Assembly (NCBI GenBank): GCA_903928685.1
Contig: CAIYRS010000075.1
Span: 1-43,253, forward strand
DNA length: 43,253 nt
Reading direction: 5' to 3'
From: an uncultured Methylococcaceae bacterium
Lineage (GTDB): Bacteria > Pseudomonadota > Gammaproteobacteria > Methylococcales > Methylomonadaceae
Positions 17,549-26,870 of the stretch are shown one piece after another. The position numbers and the translations under genes were made by a program. The notes beneath the pieces are model-generated. The model was not told the origin of the DNA. It was given only the letters and a program-made list of their open reading frames with translations, and ran no database searches. The first letter of the stretch is position 1. Every line of letters begins with the position of its first letter.

Positions 17549-18112
17549 TTAAAGTGAATCGGGTTTCCATTTGATCGAGCAACCGATGCTGGGAATTTGC
17601 TCTACCGGGCCTTTTCCGTTGACGGCAATGCCTTTCATGGCTGTAAACAAGTCGCGTATTGTATCAGCTGGGGCGGCTTGCTTGCGACTGGCATCCAACC
17701 GCCCCCGATATTGCAAGCCATTGGTAACATGATAGCCAAAGAAATCGGGCGTGCACACCGCGCCATAAGCTTTGGCGACCGCTTGGCTGTCATCCAACAA
17801 ATACGGAAACCCAAACTGGCAGTTTTCCGCTATACGCTGCATATTGGCGAAGGAATCTTCAGGGTAAGCGGCGCTGTCATTGGACATAATAGCAACAGAC
17901 GCAATACCAAAGTTTTTCAATTCATTGGTATCCCGGACTATACGATCACGCACGGCGATGACATACGGGCAATGGTTACAGATAAACATAACCAGCAAGC
18001 CGTTCTCGCCCATGCACTGGGATAGTGTCCAGTCACGCCCATCAACACCGGGTAAACAAAAATCTGGCGGCGATAGGCCGAAATCAGCCACTGGGGTGGT
18101 TAATGAAACCAA
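17549..18112 (-). CDS. Thioredoxin-fold (AhpC/TSA-like redoxin) protein
   Basis: A 187-residue thioredoxin-fold protein of the type often annotated 'thioredoxin family protein'. The N-terminus is LSPPDFCLPGVDGRDWTL, typical of peroxiredoxin-like proteins. The active region reads CNHCPYV: two cysteines spaced CxxC followed by a cis-Pro-like context, as in many bacterial homologues with NHCPY. A C-terminal DASRK..P segment is also typical. The frame is open to 18229, but the best start is TTG at 18112, which follows AGGAG with 7 nt spacing and yields the family length. The longer N-terminus has no family resemblance. No signal peptide with this start, so cytosolic. The redox partner is unknown. 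Confidence 0.85.
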   Translation of the reverse strand: MVSLTTPVADFGLSPPDFCLPGVDGRDWTLSQCMGENGLLVMFICNHCPYVIAVRDRIVRDTNELKNFGIASVAIMSNDSAAYPEDSFANMQRIAENCQFGFPYLLDDSQAVAKAYGAVCTPDFFGYHVTNGLQYRGRLDASRKQAAPADTIRDLFTAMKGIAVNGKGPVEQIPSIGCSIKWKPDSL

Positions 18113-18398
18113 AATGCAACTCCTAAATGCTGTTTTAATAAAAAATGCTTCCCGAATGGAACACCTAAACATTCCCTTAACAAAAAAGTGCTTTAATAAT
18201 AAGCCGTTGGCTGTCATGTAAGTCAGCAAGGTTAGCGATTATCGCCTGCCTTAACAAGGCTAAGGTTAAATAACGCTATTTTTGAATTAGTTCAAAAAAA
18301 ACTCATTTTTAGCAAAAACTTCTACTAATCTTGGTTAGACTGTCTGCGTTGTTGCTATCATTAAGTTGTTCACATAATAAATAAGGGGCTAAATTACT

Positions 18399-19718
18399 AT
18401 GAAAAAATTAACCGCATCATTACTAATATCTGCATTTCCTTATTGTGCTTTTGCAGGCATTTTTACAGCAGATATTACCGCAACAAATCCTGACACTGGC
18501 ATTGCCCAAACTAAAGCTTTTGAGTTTGACCAGGCCGATAATTTTTTTGACCAACTGAGAAACAAAGGCTTTCAACGGGAATTTGACGGCTATGATTCTA
18601 CTTGGGCAGTGCAAGCCAATACCATTTACCAAGGCGTACCAATTAACGTCACCCTTCAAGAAAACAGCAACAATCTCATATTGAACATCCCAAATATTGG
18701 TGTCACCAAAGTTTTTGACGGCACTAGCCGTAACGAAACCACTAAAAACTTAGAAAACTATTTGCGGGACGATGTTGACGGCACTTATTCAAAAATTGTC
18801 GAATACCAAGTCGCCAGCACCCCAAACTCGCAATTGGCAGGTAACCCAAGCAGCTTACAAGGGCAATTGCTCAGCAACAGTTTTAGTAACGCGACCAACA
18901 TATCCCCAACAACAAATACTAGTAGTGCTTCCAGCAGCAACACCAGCAAAACGTCAAATGGTGGGGCAACTGTCTCTTCCGCCAATCCCATTATGGTAGG
19001 TGTTGCTGGCGGCACTTACATCCAACGCTCTAATAGCGGCAAAAGTGTCGATGTCTCGATAATCAGCATCCCCATCAGCAAGGCTTTCGGTATTGATTCC
19101 GATGACCCACGCAAACAATTACTAGTCAACGGTCAATTCAACTACATCACCGTCGGACAAGCCTCTTCTTTTCAGGGCAGCTTAGGTTTGGGTTATAAGC
19201 ATCCTATCACCGACAATTGGTCGCTGATCCCTAGCGTCAGTTACGGTGCCATTGGTTCACAAGACCTTGCCAGTTTAGGCCAAGTATTTTCTGCATCGAT
19301 AGCCAGCAATTACCGCTTTAATATTGGCGAATACGACAACACTTTGGTCAACATGTTTGGTTATTACAAAACCTTACCTTTAAGCATCAACAACTTAATT
19401 AGTTCTGACCCAAACATTAACAACTATGTGTTGAAAAACGGCATCATGCCCAGCCGTATATTGCCGTTTAAAGTTTTTAGCCACGACGTTCGGGCAAAAG
19501 CTATTTTTACCGATACCGAATTTTTCGGCTCAACGGTATTTATCAGCCAATACAATGAAGTCGGCATGGAATTAAGCACCATCAATAAAGTCGACTGGCT
19601 GAATAAAGCCACTTTTGGTTTGGCAGACTCACTTTCTTTAAGTGCCAAATATGTATTCAGTATTCAAGACCCCAACCGTTTTGAAGGTTATGACATCGGT
19701 CTTAGCTATGATTTTTAA
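18399..19718 (+). CDS. Unrecognised outer-membrane beta-barrel protein
   Basis: I do not recognise this 439-residue protein. It has a clear Sec signal (MKKLTASLLISAFPYCAFAG, cleavage near residue 19). An N-terminal periplasmic part (about 20-155) carries FEFDQADNFFDQLRNKGFQ and several short strands. A Ser/Thr/Asn-rich linker follows (about 165-195, containing TTNTSSASSSNTSKTS). The C-terminal half (about 200-439) consists of alternating amphipathic strands and ends in YDIGLSYDF. That terminal Phe, with aromatic/hydrophobic residues at every second position, is the BAM recognition signal of outer-membrane barrels. AAGGGG lies 9 nt before the ATG. It stands alone between hairpins. Its function is unknown. 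Confidence 0.75.
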   Translation: MKKLTASLLISAFPYCAFAGIFTADITATNPDTGIAQTKAFEFDQADNFFDQLRNKGFQREFDGYDSTWAVQANTIYQGVPINVTLQENSNNLILNIPNIGVTKVFDGTSRNETTKNLENYLRDDVDGTYSKIVEYQVASTPNSQLAGNPSSLQGQLLSNSFSNATNISPTTNTSSASSSNTSKTSNGGATVSSANPIMVGVAGGTYIQRSNSGKSVDVSIISIPISKAFGIDSDDPRKQLLVNGQFNYITVGQASSFQGSLGLGYKHPITDNWSLIPSVSYGAIGSQDLASLGQVFSASIASNYRFNIGEYDNTLVNMFGYYKTLPLSINNLISSDPNINNYVLKNGIMPSRILPFKVFSHDVRAKAIFTDTEFFGSTVFISQYNEVGMELSTINKVDWLNKATFGLADSLSLSAKYVFSIQDPNRFEGYDIGLSYDF

Positions 19719-19754
19719 TCTGGTGAAAGCTTTATAAAATAACCACCTACAAAA

Positions 19755-19780
19755 AGGGCGCAAACCATGTTCTGCGCCCT
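19755..19780. terminator. Hairpin after the outer-membrane protein gene
   Basis: AGGGCGCA at 19755-19762 pairs perfectly with TGCGCCCT at 19773-19780 around a 10-base loop. It is preceded by five A, so the T-run favours the minus strand. On the plus strand only CTCATT follows. It most likely ends the barrel gene, 36 nt after its stop. Confidence 0.55.
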
Positions 19781-19875
19781 CTCATTAAAAGCGTTGCCTT
19801 GATAAAATCCTGATAGTGCAAGTTACCGTTTCATGCCAAAATAGCCGCTGTTTTTTCCCCGTAACCTGAGACATC

Positions 19876-20802
19876 ATGAGAATTGCCATTTTATCGCGCA
19901 ACACCAAGCTGTATTCCACTAGCCGCTTGGTTGAAGCGGCAGAAGCTCGCGGTCACGAAGTCCGTGTTTTGGATGTCCTTCGTTGTTATATGAACATCAC
20001 TTCCCACAACCCCACTATCCATTACCGGGGTGAAGAACTCACTGAATTTGATGCGGTAATACCGCGAATCGGCAACTCTGTCACCTTTTACGGAACAGCA
20101 GTGCTGCGGCAATTTGAGATGATGAATGTCTTCCCGCTGAATGAATCTGTTGCCATCTCGCGCTCCCGCGATAAATTACGCTCCACGCAATTATTAGCAA
20201 GAAAAGGCATCGGCCTGCCCGTTACCGGCTTTGCCAGCAATCCAGACGACATTACCGACTTAATTGAACAAGTTGGCGGCGTACCTTTGGTGATAAAGCT
20301 GCTACAAGGCACACAAGGCATAGGCGTGGTACTGGCGGAAACCCATAACGCCGCCGAAAGTGTTATTCAAGCGTTTATGGGCTTAAAAGCCAATATCATG
20401 GTGCAAGAATTTATTAAAGAAGCTGGCGGCAGCGATATCCGCTGTTTCGTCATCGGTGATAAAGTGGTTGCGGCAATGAAGCGCCAAGGTGCTGAAGGCG
20501 AATTCCGCTCGAATTTACATCGCGGCGGCTCGGCAGCCCTGATCCGTTTGACACCTGAAGAACGCTCTACTGCGGTACGGGCGGCAAAAATCATGGGCTT
20601 GAATGTTTGTGGTGTGGATATGCTGCGCTCCAACCACGGCCCGGTGATTATGGAAGTAAATTCTTCACCTGGTTTAAAAGGCATTGAAGCAGCCAGCGGT
20701 AAAGACATTGCCGACCTCATCATCCAATTCGTTGAAAAACGTTTTGAATCTATCGAAATTACTAAAGAAAAATCCCACACGCGTACGCGTGGTAAAGGCT
20801 AA
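19876..20802 (+). CDS. rimK: RimK-type ATP-grasp alpha-L-glutamate ligase
   Basis: A 308-residue ATP-grasp ligase similar in length to E. coli RimK (300), which adds glutamates to the C-terminus of ribosomal protein S6. It shows the N-terminal [22 protein letters not shown], the pre-ATP-grasp [13 protein letters not shown], lid/ATP residues [44 protein letters not shown], and the metal-binding end [15 protein letters not shown]. Its extended C-terminus is basic ([10 protein letters not shown]). The family also contains ligases with other substrates, so the S6 target is not proved. It is monocistronic, ending at a strong bidirectional hairpin. Confidence 0.9.
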   Translation: MRIAILSRNTKLYSTSRLVEAAEARGHEVRVLDVLRCYMNITSHNPTIHYRGEELTEFDAVIPRIGNSVTFYGTAVLRQFEMMNVFPLNESVAISRSRDKLRSTQLLARKGIGLPVTGFASNPDDITDLIEQVGGVPLVIKLLQGTQGIGVVLAETHNAAESVIQAFMGLKANIMVQEFIKEAGGSDIRCFVIGDKVVAAMKRQGAEGEFRSNLHRGGSAALIRLTPEERSTAVRAAKIMGLNVCGVDMLRSNHGPVIMEVNSSPGLKGIEAASGKDIADLIIQFVEKRFESIEITKEKSHTRTRGKG

Positions 20803-20855
20803 GTAATTTAGGATTTTGCTAAATAGCAAGTTCCGCTTGTCCTCATCCCAAATCT

Positions 20856-20889
20856 AAGCATTTCAGGTTTTTTTAAACCTGAAATGCTT
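20856..20889. terminator. Bidirectional terminator between rimK and methyltransferase
   Basis: A 15-bp perfect stem (AAGCATTTCAGGTTT at 20856-20870 and its complement at 20875-20889) closes on a TTTT loop. It lies between two convergent genes and can end transcription from both sides. Confidence 0.8.
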
Positions 20890-20930
20890 TACCATCAAAA
20901 AGTTAATTCCAACGAAGTTTTTCTGTAAAA

Positions 20931-20950
20931 GTAAAAAACATGTTTTTTAC
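20931..20950. repeat. 20-bp palindrome GTAAAAAACATGTTTTTTAC, copy 1
   Basis: GTAAAAAACATGTTTTTTAC is a perfect palindrome, followed by TCC. It sits 11 nt beyond the stop of the convergent methyltransferase gene. The core recurs at 31279-31296 and 39240-39257. It may be a protein-binding site or a bidirectional A/T-rich terminator. Confidence 0.7.
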
Positions 20951-20960
20951 TCCGAAACCG

Positions 20961-21806
20961 TTAGTTTTTTTGAAAGCCGTAGATGTAGTAATGCAACAAT
21001 CCGGTACGGCTTAGCAATTCAACACCTAAGGTTTCAAAAGCAGCACTAAAACTACCCACCCGCTGGCTTTTTGCCAGTGAACGTAAGTAAGGATAAGTCG
21101 GCAAGGTATTTTTGGTGATATTACGCTCGACCGTCACCGAAAATCCCGTATCCGCCGCCAATTTACGATAATCGGCGGCGGTATGGCTGATATTGCATTT
21201 GCCATAAAATCCCCAGCCCGAAAGTTTAAACTTGGCAAAAGGCTTAAAGCGCTCACTAGGGACAAAATCCGATAACGCCAACACGCCGCCCGGCTTTAAT
21301 ACCCGATAAGCTTCTTTAAAAAATTGTTTGCGGTCTGGGAAATGGAAAATACATTCCACCGCCAAAACCACATCAAAACTTTGGTCGGGAAACGGAATGG
21401 CGCAAGCGTCGCCTTGCTGGAAAACAATACCATTGTCCGCTAGCGGCAATACCATTTCCTGCGCCCTGGCTAATTGCCGCGCATCCAAATTAAGACCTGT
21501 CAACGCCATGCCCTTGTAGCGTTCATTGATATGGGCAACCGTACCACCAAAACCACAACCGACATCCAATACCGTCAGCTTATCGCTTACTGCACCAGCA
21601 AGACACACTTGCTCACTGAGATTTTCCGCTGCCTCGCTAAAATCGTCCAAGCTTAAAGTAGCCAATTCTGGGTCTTGCCAATAGCCCCAATGCACATGCC
21701 GACCAAAACTTTTTGCTACAGCCTCATTATCGTTTTTTATCAGCGCCAGCAGATAATCAAAATACGGCAATTTGACCTTGTCGCTATTATCGGGTGTTGG
21801 ATTCAT
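20961..21806 (-). CDS. Class I SAM-dependent methyltransferase
   Basis: A 281-residue methyltransferase with the Rossmann SAM motif VLDVGCGFGG (residues ~93-102), the acidic ribose-binding segment LTGLNLDARQL, and the post-motif FDVVLAVECIFHFPDR and LKPGGVLALSDFVP. The N-terminal lid (FGRHVHWGYWQDPELA) resembles methyltransferases acting on lipids, quinones, tocopherols or small natural products. The substrate cannot be read from the sequence. It has no signal or membrane helix. It points leftwards, convergent with rimK, and follows the pyrC' end by about 50 nt with its own start region. Confidence 0.85.
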   Translation of the reverse strand: MNPTPDNSDKVKLPYFDYLLALIKNDNEAVAKSFGRHVHWGYWQDPELATLSLDDFSEAAENLSEQVCLAGAVSDKLTVLDVGCGFGGTVAHINERYKGMALTGLNLDARQLARAQEMVLPLADNGIVFQQGDACAIPFPDQSFDVVLAVECIFHFPDRKQFFKEAYRVLKPGGVLALSDFVPSERFKPFAKFKLSGWGFYGKCNISHTAADYRKLAADTGFSVTVERNITKNTLPTYPYLRSLAKSQRVGSFSAAFETLGVELLSRTGLLHYYIYGFQKN

Positions 21807-21855
21807 AACATAACTCCAATGATGCAGAAAACAGTTTAAACAACGTGCCTGTCAC

Positions 21856-23154
21856 TTAGCTTTTGTCAACGCCAACGGCTAATCGATAAATCACCCGACC
21901 TGCCTGCAAGGTTTCAGTAACCCGGCCTTTCATGGTTTCACCCCAAAACGGCGTGTTGACGCCTTTGCTTTTCCAATTATCTTGGTTAATTTGCCAGCTC
22001 ATTTCCGCATCAAATACGCAAATATCCGCCGGATAACCCACGGTTAATGCACCAGCAGGCAAGCCCAAAATAGCTGCGGGGTTTTGGGTTATCGCAGCGA
22101 TACCTTGGTGCAAGGTGATGGCATGTTGGGCAACCAATTTCAGCATTAACGGCAACAAGGTCTCTAAGGAAGAAATGCCCGGCTCGGTTTCGGGAAACGC
22201 GCCCAATTTGGCATCAACGTCATGCGGTTGATGGTCGGAACAAATACAGGTAATAGTCTCGCCCGCCAAACCTTGGCGTAGATATTGTTTGTCGGCTTCG
22301 GTGCGTAACGGTGGCAAAACATGGTAAGCGCTATCAAACGGAATCATGTCATTTTCAGTCAGATGTAACTGGTGAATAGCGACATCAGCGGTGACTTTTA
22401 AGCCGTATTTATTGGCTTGATGAATTTTAATTACCGAACGTTTGCAACTCAGCTGCCCGAAATGCACCCGGCAACCCGTCAATTCTGCCAATTCCAAACA
22501 TTGCCCCAAGGCGATACTTTCGGCGGCATCGGGGATGCTAGGCAAGCCGTAACGGGTGGCGATTTCACCTTCGTGGGCACAACCTTTATTGCCCAGCCAA
22601 TAATCATTGGGGCGGAACATCAGCAACAAATCATGGCTGGCGGCGTATTCCATAGCCCGCCGTAAAATCAATAAATTGCTGATCGGCTTGCTGGCATTAC
22701 CGACAGCAATACAGCCTGCTTGTTTTAGTGACAACATTGAGCTTAGCTCGTTGCCTTCCAATTTTTGGGTTAACGCTGCTATCGGATAAATTTGCGGGTA
22801 GTTAGCCTTTTCTGCTAATTCTTTAATCAACTCGGCGACCGCTGGGGTATCAATCACGGGCTTGGTATCTGGCTGCAAACACAGGCTAGTGATACCTGCA
22901 CTGGCGGCAGCCAAGGTTTCGCTTTGGAACGTGGCTTTCCGGCTTTGTCCGGGTTCGCGCAAGCGGGTGCTTAAATCCACAAAACCTGGGCAGACAATCT
23001 TATCTTGGGCATCAATCACTTCATCGGCTTGGAAACCATCAAGCTCAGTATTCACCGCGACAATTTTGCCATCGGCAACATAGACCGAGCCGATGCTATC
23101 CACATCATTTGCCGGATCAATAATCCGCCCGTTTTTAATGTGTATCCGTTTCAT
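21856..23154 (-). CDS. pyrC': Dihydroorotase-like PyrC' (non-catalytic ATCase partner)
   Basis: A 432-residue protein of the dihydroorotase/amidohydrolase family. True enzymes have a DxHxHxREPG metal-binding motif; here it reads FVDLSTRLREPGQ, so both histidines are gone. The later DHQPHD segment remains. This matches the inactive PyrC' (PyrX) of Pseudomonas-like bacteria, which is needed for assembly of aspartate transcarbamoylase (PyrB) dodecamers. It overlaps the pyrB stop by 1 nt (TAATG), so the two are translated together. A catalytic dihydroorotase must be encoded elsewhere in the genome. Confidence 0.9.
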   Translation of the reverse strand: MKRIHIKNGRIIDPANDVDSIGSVYVADGKIVAVNTELDGFQADEVIDAQDKIVCPGFVDLSTRLREPGQSRKATFQSETLAAASAGITSLCLQPDTKPVIDTPAVAELIKELAEKANYPQIYPIAALTQKLEGNELSSMLSLKQAGCIAVGNASKPISNLLILRRAMEYAASHDLLLMFRPNDYWLGNKGCAHEGEIATRYGLPSIPDAAESIALGQCLELAELTGCRVHFGQLSCKRSVIKIHQANKYGLKVTADVAIHQLHLTENDMIPFDSAYHVLPPLRTEADKQYLRQGLAGETITCICSDHQPHDVDAKLGAFPETEPGISSLETLLPLMLKLVAQHAITLHQGIAAITQNPAAILGLPAGALTVGYPADICVFDAEMSWQINQDNWKSKGVNTPFWGETMKGRVTETLQAGRVIYRLAVGVDKS

Positions 23155-24113
23155 TAAATCGCTCCTTGTGGCTGCATCGCCATCGACATGATTGCCATCC
23201 GTACGGCAATGCCGTTGCTGACTTGTTGCAGGATGACCGATTGCGGGCCGTCAGCGACTTTAGAATCAATTTCCACGCCCCGATTAATTGGCCCCGGGTG
23301 CATAACGATGGCATCCGGCTTGGCAATTTTCAGTTTGCTTTCGGTAAGGCCAAAGCATTTGAAATATTCCGATTCACTAGGCAATAACGCGGAAGTCATG
23401 CGCTCTTTTTGCAGGCGCAGCATGATGATGACATCAATATCTTGCAAACCTTCGTTAAGGTTATGGCAAACGCTCACCCCCAAGGTTTGTACATGCGCGG
23501 GCAATAAGGTTTTCGGGGCAATCACCCGTACTTCCGCCGCACCCAAAGTGTTCAAGGCGAGAATTTGTGAACGGGCAACGCGGGAATGCAGGATGTCGCC
23601 AATGATTGCCACGCGAAGTTTGGAAAAATCTTTTTTCACTTGGCGGATGGTAAACATGTCCAGCATGGCTTGGGTGGGATGGGCATGTTGGCCGTCGCCT
23701 GCGTTAATCACGCTGATGTGGTTAGCGGTTTGCTGGGCGATAAAATGCGCCGCGCCGCTTAAGCCATGGCGCACCACAAACATATCCACATACATGGCTT
23801 CCAGATTGCGGATAGTATCAAGCAGGCTTTCGCCTTTGGATGTTGAAGAGGTTGAAATGCTCATGCTCAACACGTCGGCAGATAAGCGTTTAGCCGCCAG
23901 TTCAAAGGTAGTGCGGGTGCGGGTGCTGTTTTCAAAAAACAGGTTGACGATAGTTTTACCGCGCAATAACGGTACTTTTTTTATTTGTTGGTCGGTGGGG
24001 TTGACGAACGATTCGGCAGTATCAAGAATTTCCGTCAGTAAGGATTGGCTTAAGCCTTCGATGGTTAAAAAATGCTTGAGCTTGCCTTCTGCGGTCAGTT
24101 GCAAATTACTCAT
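23154..24113 (-). CDS. pyrB: Aspartate carbamoyltransferase catalytic subunit
   Basis: A 319-residue enzyme that condenses carbamoyl phosphate and aspartate to N-carbamoyl-aspartate in pyrimidine synthesis. The carbamoyl-phosphate site is seen in [13 protein letters not shown] and in [21 protein letters not shown] near the C-terminus is the aspartate-side loop. The start overlaps the pyrR stop (ATGA). No pyrI regulatory subunit is present; instead pyrC' follows, as in class A ATCases. Confidence 0.96.
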   Translation of the reverse strand: MSNLQLTAEGKLKHFLTIEGLSQSLLTEILDTAESFVNPTDQQIKKVPLLRGKTIVNLFFENSTRTRTTFELAAKRLSADVLSMSISTSSTSKGESLLDTIRNLEAMYVDMFVVRHGLSGAAHFIAQQTANHISVINAGDGQHAHPTQAMLDMFTIRQVKKDFSKLRVAIIGDILHSRVARSQILALNTLGAAEVRVIAPKTLLPAHVQTLGVSVCHNLNEGLQDIDVIIMLRLQKERMTSALLPSESEYFKCFGLTESKLKIAKPDAIVMHPGPINRGVEIDSKVADGPQSVILQQVSNGIAVRMAIMSMAMQPQGAI

Positions 24114-24637
24114 GATTTAACACCTGCAACAGGTGTATCTAATATATCGATTGCCAATGGGTTTGGCCCCACCAATTTAATGCGTTGCTCTGGGGACAAA
24201 TCCACTTTTGCGCCGACGCAATCGGGGCAAATCGGGATTTGTTTGCCGCCGCGTTCAATTAATACCGCCAACAGCACTTGGTTTGGGCGACCGTAATCAA
24301 AAATCTCGTTTAAGGCCGCGCGGATAGTCCGTCCGGTATAAAACACGTCGTCCACCAAAATAATATCGCGGCCTTCAATTTGTGGTGGCAGTTGGCTGGG
24401 CTTTACGTTTGGGTGCATACCAATTTGGGAAAAATCATCGCGATAAAAGGAAATATCGAGCAAGCCCAGAGGTTCGGTAATTTGTAAGCGCTGGTGCAGT
24501 TCTTCGGCAACCCAAACACCGCCAGTGCGTATGCCGATCATTAACGGCTGTGACAATTGCCTGTCACTGACGGTTTGTACCAGCGAGGCTTCAAGCTGGT
24601 TGAGTAAGGTATTAATTTCCAATAATTTTAATGACAT
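24110..24637 (-). CDS. pyrR: PyrR bifunctional regulator / uracil phosphoribosyltransferase
   Basis: A 175-residue member of the phosphoribosyltransferase family. The PRPP-binding loop reads [18 protein letters not shown], preceded by [14 protein letters not shown] and [12 protein letters not shown]. In Gram-positive bacteria PyrR binds pyr mRNA; in Pseudomonas relatives it controls pyr genes and has weak UPRTase activity. The gene is 4 nt downstream of ruvX and overlaps pyrB. Confidence 0.93.
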   Translation of the reverse strand: MSLKLLEINTLLNQLEASLVQTVSDRQLSQPLMIGIRTGGVWVAEELHQRLQITEPLGLLDISFYRDDFSQIGMHPNVKPSQLPPQIEGRDIILVDDVFYTGRTIRAALNEIFDYGRPNQVLLAVLIERGGKQIPICPDCVGAKVDLSPEQRIKLVGPNPLAIDILDTPVAGVKS

Positions 24638-24641
24638 AGTG

Positions 24642-25091
24642 TTAATGGTGGTTCAACCAGGTTTGTAAAATAAGCTGGGCGGCTAACTGGTCTTGCACAG
24701 CCCAGAGCTTGGTTGCGTTGACACCCATATCATCAAACAATAATTGTTTGGCTTCATAGGTGGACAGCATTTCATCTTGTTGGTGGACAGGCAATTGGTA
24801 ACGGCCTTCCAATTGGCGGCAGAATTTTAACATTCTCGGCGTGACTGGATTATCACTGCCATCTTGTTGCCGGGATATACCGACCACCAAGCCCACAGGC
24901 CGCCATTCTTGAATTAATTTGCCGATGGCATCCCAGTTGGGAATTTCGCGTGGTGACGGGATGGTTTGCAAGGGACTGGCGGTCGCCGTGGTGGTTTGTC
25001 CAACCGCAACACCGATTTTTTTGGTGCCAAAATCAAATCCCAAATAAGTATCGCTACTGGCTTTGCTTGCCAATGGGTCTGGCTTAGCCAT
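24642..25091 (-). CDS. ruvX: Holliday junction resolvase-like YqgF
   Basis: A 149-residue RNase H-fold protein of the YqgF family, implicated in 16S rRNA 5'-end maturation and once proposed as a junction resolvase. It shows LGFDFGTKKIGVAVGQ at the N-terminus, the VVGISRQQDGSDN and DEMLSTYEAKQLL segments, and the terminal acidic residue AVQDQLAAQLILQTWL. Its start overlaps the algH stop by 8 nt. Confidence 0.94.
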   Translation of the reverse strand: MAKPDPLASKASSDTYLGFDFGTKKIGVAVGQTTTATASPLQTIPSPREIPNWDAIGKLIQEWRPVGLVVGISRQQDGSDNPVTPRMLKFCRQLEGRYQLPVHQQDEMLSTYEAKQLLFDDMGVNATKLWAVQDQLAAQLILQTWLNHH

Positions 25092-25647
25092 GTCCGGCTG
25101 CCGTGGTTAAGCGGTTAATATCAATGCCAATCTGGCTGGCAGCGGCATTCCAACGCTGGTTAACGGGGGTTTCAAAAAGGATTTTTTGCCCGTACGGGGT
25201 ATTCAACCAAGAATTCGCCATGATTTCTTTTTCCAATTGGCCTTCGCCCCAACCTGCATAACCTAGGGCTATCAGATAATGTTCAGGGCCTTCATCAACG
25301 GCGATGGCTTCCAAAACATCGCGCGAGGTGGTTAAGGCAATATGGTCAGATACCATCATGCTGGCGCTCCATTCGCGGCTTGGGGTGTGCAAGACAAAGC
25401 CACGGTCTTGTTGTACCGGGCCTCCGGCATAGATTGGCGCTTGGCTAGCCGCTTCTGACCGGACTTTAATATCCATTTGGGTAAAAATCTCGCCCAATTT
25501 CATTGAAGTTGGCCTATTGATAACAATACCTAATGCGCCATCTTTGTTGTGCTGGCATAAAAATGTGACGGTATGCGAAAAAATCGGATCCGCCAAATTT
25601 GGCATGGCAATAATAAATTGATTATTTAAGTAGGTAACGTCAGTCAT
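25084..25647 (-). CDS. algH: YqgE/AlgH family protein
   Basis: A 187-residue member of the UPF0301 family with its conserved FIIAMPNLADPIFSHTV start, GALGIVINRPT, PIYAGGPVQQDRGFVLH, and GYAGWGEGQLEKEI. The molecular role is unknown; it is called AlgH in Pseudomonas for a link to alginate regulation. The order with ruvX and pyrR is conserved among gammaproteobacteria. Here 320 bases with a mobile repeat separate it from tonB. Confidence 0.93.
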   Translation of the reverse strand: MTDVTYLNNQFIIAMPNLADPIFSHTVTFLCQHNKDGALGIVINRPTSMKLGEIFTQMDIKVRSEAASQAPIYAGGPVQQDRGFVLHTPSREWSASMMVSDHIALTTSRDVLEAIAVDEGPEHYLIALGYAGWGEGQLEKEIMANSWLNTPYGQKILFETPVNQRWNAAASQIGIDINRLTTAAGHG

Positions 25648-25967
25648 AAATCTAGGGAATGTAGGTTTGGCGTAAGGTATCCATTTGCCGCTGCGGTGTC
25701 AGTTGCCGATTGGCTGGAAGCGGCTTAGAACGGGTTCTTAAATGGGCAAAGCTAGGTGTTGGGGTTTTAGCCAGTAAAGCAATCCCAGCGAATTAAACGC
25801 TGATTATTAAGGAATCGATGAACAAAGCCTTCGACAAGCTCAGGCCGAACGGTAACGAATTGATTCCGTTCGTGCTCGACTGCATGGATGCAGGAGTTAG
25901 AGCAACGCAGGAGCGGTTGCCGAGAGCCTGTCGAAGCATGATCGGAATCAATTTGTTCAGCACTTCC
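25648..25967. other. Repeat-bearing gap between tonB and algH
   Basis: The left 150 bases (25648-25800) show no coding potential I can support. The right half is a 165-bp MITE-like repeat. In relatives the two flanking genes are normally close. Confidence 0.6.
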
Positions 25968-25971
25968 TTAA
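25807..25971. mobile_element. 165-bp MITE-like element ending in TTAA
   Basis: The left end TTAAGGAATCGATGAACAAA and the reverse complement of the right end TTAAGGAAGTGCTGAACAAA agree at 16 of 20 positions. The inside contains inverted copies of the TTCGACAAGCTCAGG / CCTGTCGAAGCATGA type seen at 11331-11359 and 39047-39126. A matching right half is found at 11322-11390. The right end supplies the TAA stop codon of tonB (25968-25970). Confidence 0.7.
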
Positions 25972-26867
25972 TGGGCGACCATACCGGATTCGTCTGAAAA
26001 TTTCCAAACACGGCTAATCATCAAAATATCTTGTTGTTTAAGCTTTAGTTCCTTCAGCAAATCCGCAGGAATTGGCGGAAACGGCGCGCTCATCCTTACA
26101 ATCCGTTTTGCCGCCTCATCTAATGCTTGGTTGCCGGAAGATTTGGTAATGTTAATGCTGTAAATGCTTCCGTCACTTTTAATACCCACATCCATCATCA
26201 AGGCGCTGGAGAAGTTCTTTTTGGCGGCAACGGCAGGATAATTTAAATTGCCAATACGCACCACTTTTGTTTGCCAAGCTTCTAAATAGCCCGCGCCTAG
26301 GTATTTACGCGCACTGGCAATGTTGACGAAATTTATTTTGTTGTCATCAGCGCCTTGCTCGCCAAAGCCGATTTCTGTACCCAATTGGGCAATTTGCTGT
26401 TGCAGGCTTTCGGCGGAAATCTGCGGGTGCTGCTCGACTTCATTTTCATCCGTGTGTTTGTTGTTTGCCGTTTCTACCGCCTGTTTGGCTTGTTTTTGGA
26501 CAATCACTTTCGGCTCTGATTTCGCCTGCTTTTCTTCAAGCACAGGTTTTTTCACTTGTTTGGATTTGCCATCACCTTCACTAGGCATTTTTAGTTTGGG
26601 CTGTTGCTGTTTTTTTACGGCAGCACCCGCACCAATCTGATTGTCTTCTGCCACAAATTTGGCTTCTTTGGGGGCTTTTTTCGAAGGTGTGTTAATAAAG
26701 GTTATATCGATGGATTTGGGCGTTACTTCTGGCTGATCGGGCATCTTAAAATTTAATCCAAAGATAACCACGAAATGCAGTAACGCCGCCAATATCAAGG
26801 TTATCAGCAACGAATCCCGGTCTGATAAACGATGGTTAGTGGCAAATGGCTGCTTGGTTTTCTTCAT
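25968..26867 (-). CDS. tonB: TonB energy transducer
   Basis: A 299-residue inner-membrane protein that couples the proton motive force to outer-membrane TonB-dependent receptors. One N-terminal membrane anchor is seen (about residues 22-42, LLITLILAALLHFVVIFGL). The periplasmic linker (about 60-140) is rich in Lys, Gln and Glu rather than Pro. The C-terminal TonB domain (from ~200) contains YPAVAAKKNFSSALMMDVGIKSDGSI and the terminal RVWKFSDE. It lies 3 nt downstream of gshB. The stop codon lies at the very edge of a MITE-like repeat. A TonB-dependent receptor is encoded at 39313-41409. Confidence 0.92.
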   Translation of the reverse strand: MKKTKQPFATNHRLSDRDSLLITLILAALLHFVVIFGLNFKMPDQPEVTPKSIDITFINTPSKKAPKEAKFVAEDNQIGAGAAVKKQQQPKLKMPSEGDGKSKQVKKPVLEEKQAKSEPKVIVQKQAKQAVETANNKHTDENEVEQHPQISAESLQQQIAQLGTEIGFGEQGADDNKINFVNIASARKYLGAGYLEAWQTKVVRIGNLNYPAVAAKKNFSSALMMDVGIKSDGSIYSINITKSSGNQALDEAAKRIVRMSAPFPPIPADLLKELKLKQQDILMISRVWKFSDESGMVAH

Positions 26868-26870
26868 AGC

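Noticed and set aside
18113-18229. Longer N-terminus of the thioredoxin-fold protein
   Set aside because: The extra 39 residues do not resemble the family, while TTG at 18112 has a well-placed AGGAG.
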